Source of the DNA: Branchiostoma lanceolatum
Taxonomy: Eukaryota > Chordata > Leptocardii > Amphioxiformes > Branchiostomatidae
DNA length: 64,000 nt
Assembly (NCBI RefSeq): GCF_035083965.1
Contig: NC_089738.1
Coordinates: 9,388,734 to 9,452,733, forward strand
Reading direction: 5' to 3'
Shown: piece by piece, positions 61,125-64,000 of the stretch
How the letters are laid out: each line of letters opens with the position of its first letter
Numbering within the stretch: the first letter of the stretch is position 1
Notes under the pieces: generated by a model
What the model was told of the DNA's origin: nothing
Database searches by the model: none
Seen by the model: only the letters and a program-made list of their open reading frames with translations
Translations under genes and position numbers: made by a program

Positions 61125-64000
61125 CTATGTCTTGATGATGTTGTGTTCAGGGCCGAAGGGGAAGCCTGTGATGTCCTCCGCCCCGTCCTCCGTCACCACC
61201 AGGATGTCGTGCTCACGGTAACCGCCCGCTCCCGGCATGCCCTCGGGAATCATGATCATCGGCTCCATGGAGACGACCATCCCGGGTTCGAGAACGGTCT
61301 GGATGTCCTCACGGAGTTCTAGTTCTGGGAACAAGAACAGAAGGATGGAGATCCGTTACAAAACACATTTGATAGATCGTTGAAACCTACAGTGAATTAA
61401 CGCGCTTAGACTCTCACTGACACTGCAGTTGCTTATTTTTTGCCATGCTTTATCAGTATACAAGTTCCAAGCTTCCAAAAATGTCCGAATATATATCTAA
61501 ACAAGAAATATCTATCACTCAAAATTCATGACCAAAGTTTATCCAGAACATGACATATAAGACCTGGAGGTCCCTTTTCAGTACCATAAAAAGCCGCTTG
61601 GGGGGCTCATAAATCATTCACTCCAAGGTCTCATCAAGACCTACCCACGTGTCAAATACCACCCAGGCATTCTCGAGTTATCGTGTTCACACAGACACAG
61701 ACAGAAAGACACACTGACACACGCTCCCGAAAACATAACCTTATCAATATTGGCGAAGGTAAAGATATGATCTCCAAACTCAGACCTGCTTCCCTGCCGT
61801 AGTAATGGCAGAGGGAGCCGAAGGAGTGTCCGTAGCCGAAGCTGCGGTACTCCAGCAGCCCGTGTTCCCGGTACATCTCGTTCAGCTCAGTAGCGATGTC
61901 ACAGCAGCGCGCTCCCGGCCGGATCAGATCCATTCCCCGCCGATGTACCTGGTAGTCACAGGGGTGAGAACAACGACAGAGAAAGGAAACTTAAAGAAAC
62001 CGAAGCAAGTAGCTATTCTGGAACAAATTTGAACTTCAATTTCCAACACGTCATCTGAGCTGTGGATTGCTCATTTCTTGACAAAGACTGTAGTACATTC
62101 GAAAATTTGGGTAGGTCCAATTTTTGTGTTGGAAATTACAGTTCAAACCTGTTAGAGAATTACAGTACTTTTACCAGCACAGATTAACTTTCAAGCTAAG
62201 CAAATAGCTATATATATTGTAAAATGAACCATTCATCTCTATTAGAGATAGGCAAGATACATATAGTTACATGATGTACGTCAAGCCTTTGTCAAGATTC
62301 CTTCTTATAAACAGAAACAAACGCAGACACATTCGTTGCATGCTTTTTTGTCGAAGGACTTTTATGGTGACTACGACAGAGCCGTACTCAGGCACGCCCT
62401 CAACTACTGCAGCAGCAGAAAACAGTGGACTACTACGACAGAGCCGACCAGCGAAATGAACCCAGCTTTTCCTTCATAAGACAGCTAAGTTTTGTACGAC
62501 ATATCCACAACTCTCTCAAGAATGTCGTAAAGCTATCTTACGACTATTTGTTTCAAGGCCAGATGGCGACCTAAGACTTACTTGACAGTTGATCTCCCAG
62601 AGTGCGAGATGAGCGTCGGAGGCGTGGTTCAGGAACAAGGTCCTCTCCAGGGCAGTGTAATACCTGAGATAGAGACACAGATGTCAACGGTTTTTACGAG
62701 ATGTGCTGAGCTTAATGTTATTAATTTTGGTACGTAATAAGCCCGTAAGGTATACCGTATAGCCCATTATCTCACACATTGTAGCTTCAAGTCGACTTTT
62801 AAAAACCGATAAAATGAGTTCGGGTGAATCATATGCATAAAGTAGGCGACTTCAAACAGCAAAAAATATCACTTTTTAAAGTCAAAGAGATTCATACCCA
62901 GCAATCATGGGGAAGGTGTTGAGTGACAGGATGTCCCCACTGCGCACGCGCCGTGACGTCACAGGGTTGTGTGCCCCGTCAGTGTTGATCCCTGATTGGA
63001 TCCAGGCCCAAGCTGGGGGGAAAGAAGGGAACAAACTCAGTCTTGATAACAGGCTATTAACAGATCTTCTAATATTGACATGCTCAATAACTTTGCATGA
63101 TACCGCGGAAAAGAGGAATGATTAAATTACACACTTTACACATGCAAATCTATAGGTCTGACTCCCCTAGGTTTAACCAGCCAATATGGCGGCCATGACG
63201 TCACATACAGCCGTGACGTCACATACGGCCAACACCAAATAAGGAACCAAGTTTGTACTGACTGTTCATGAGTTCTCCATGTGGGTAGGTCCTGGCGACT
63301 TCCCGTATCATGGAGTTGGATGAGTGGATCGCCAGCTCGTACTCAGGCACGCCCTCCTCTAGCGCCTCCACCACAGCCCACCCGCCCAGGTCAGCTATAC
63401 GTGCGCCCTCTCTGCTCCAATCACGCAGCGGAATGGATCACAGATACAGGGGTATGGGAAAGGGTAGGGGATAGATACGGGGAAAAACAATAGCAACAAT
63501 TGCAACGAATATTTATACAGCTCTAAATTGGATCAATTTAATTTTAAGGTTCAATGCAATTATCATCCTTTAACATATCCCCCAATTTTGACTTCGGTAA
63601 GTACAAAAAGCATTAAAACGAATCCTGCTATCCCGACAATAGGAACCTGAGTATCAGCAATCTGAGTGCACAACTGCTTAAAAGGCGTATCAAAGAGGAT
63701 GCAGCATATATATATATATGTGCTACAAGCATGTGTTACACACATCACCCTACATTCAGTTACCCTTCATTCCTTATCCCACGTCTATCAGTCGGGAGAC
63801 TGCCTCTCTAAAGCCTGTTGTGAAAAAGAGACGACATGTATTCCCTTGATGTATGATGTACAATGTTGATGACACAACGATTAATCTATCTTGGTATAAA
63901 TATGTCTCACAACCATGTGTCTTTATGATGAAATTTAAACCGGATGTGACGTACGCACCTGATGAGTGCGATCTCCTCGTCCGATTTCTTCATGCGCAGG
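61125..64000 (-). CDS. Creatinase-like (creatine amidinohydrolase) gene, 5' end off right edge
   Basis: Exons seen are 63959-64000 (partial), 63263-63411, 62898-63012, 62582-62663, 61786-61948 and 61125-61324, with TAG at 61125-61127. All have GT-AG borders and consistent phases. The ~250 residues seen match the C-terminal pita-bread (M24-like) domain of bacterial creatinase. Landmarks are EEIALIREGARIADLGG, WIQSGINTDGAHNPVT, YYTALERTLF, HRRGMDLIRPGARC, EYRSFGYGHSFG, CHYYGREAE, GMVVSMEPM and GGYREHDILVV, ending FGPEHNII. The catalytic His (GYGHSFG) and conserved Glu residues (MEPM, YREHD) are present. Creatinase hydrolyses creatine to sarcosine and urea; unlike M24 aminopeptidases it uses no metal. 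The N-terminal domain lies beyond the window. Enzyme activity in this animal is inference. Confidence 0.9.
61540..61770 (-). repeat. Dispersed repeat, creatinase intron
   Basis: 'tttcagtaccataaaaagcc', 'aataccacccaggcattctc', a (CA)n-like tract and 'aaaacataaccttatcaata' resemble the 5080 family but are diverged. Confidence 0.4.
63183..63221. promoter_or_regulatory. YY1-like site with two CRE palindromes in creatinase intron
   Basis: AATATGGCGGCC (63183-63194) is followed by TGACGTCA at 63196-63203 and again at 63214-63221, inside a short duplication ('tgacgtcacatac'). These are exact cAMP-response-element cores. Confidence 0.4.

Overview
This window looks like nuclear DNA of an invertebrate chordate, most likely a cephalochordate (amphioxus). 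That is inference from three things: chordate-type gene families, compact exons with many short introns, and intergenic and intronic DNA crowded with tRNA-derived SINEs and small inverted-repeat elements (MITEs). Exons below were called by hand from splice signals, reading-frame phase and family similarity; no search was run.

Gene layout, left to right: (1) a partial minus-strand gene of unknown function running off the left edge (three candidate exons, 43-2859). (2) A two-exon plus-strand prokineticin-receptor-like GPCR (4553-7535). (3) About 19 kb without a recognisable gene (7.8-26.8 kb), filled with foldback elements, MITEs, a 2.35 kb terminal-inverted-repeat element, ~163 bp tandem repeats and larger direct duplications. 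(4) A minus-strand, 11-coding-exon Cys-loop anion channel of the glycine/glutamate-gated chloride channel group (27497-35496), complete from signal peptide to TM4, 435 residues. (5) A minus-strand two-coding-exon galactose-3-O-sulfotransferase family gene (38053-39652), 439 residues. (6) A plus-strand 20-exon cullin-4 gene (41418-54435), 818 residues, divergent from the sulfotransferase, with a long 3' UTR. (7) A minus-strand multi-exon creatinase-type gene (61125 to beyond 64000).

The genes do not form a pathway; this is ordinary eukaryotic gene order. The strongest oddities are: an intron-rich gene closely resembling bacterial creatinase; a near-perfect U12-type AT-AC intron in cullin-4 that resolves an otherwise unspliceable exon; two transposon insertions exactly at cullin-4 splice donors whose target-site duplications copied the donor; a possible 33-nt in-frame microexon in cullin-4; and dispersed hammerhead-ribozyme-like cores (CTGANGA, hairpin, GAAACGTC) of the kind carried by Penelope-like retroelements.

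The same element families recur inside introns of several genes. They include an ACTGTAAATGCA-ended MITE, a GTCAAAGGTGAAGG hairpin MITE, tRNA-like SINEs, and a dispersed repeat marked by 'cagcataactcaaga' or its complement.
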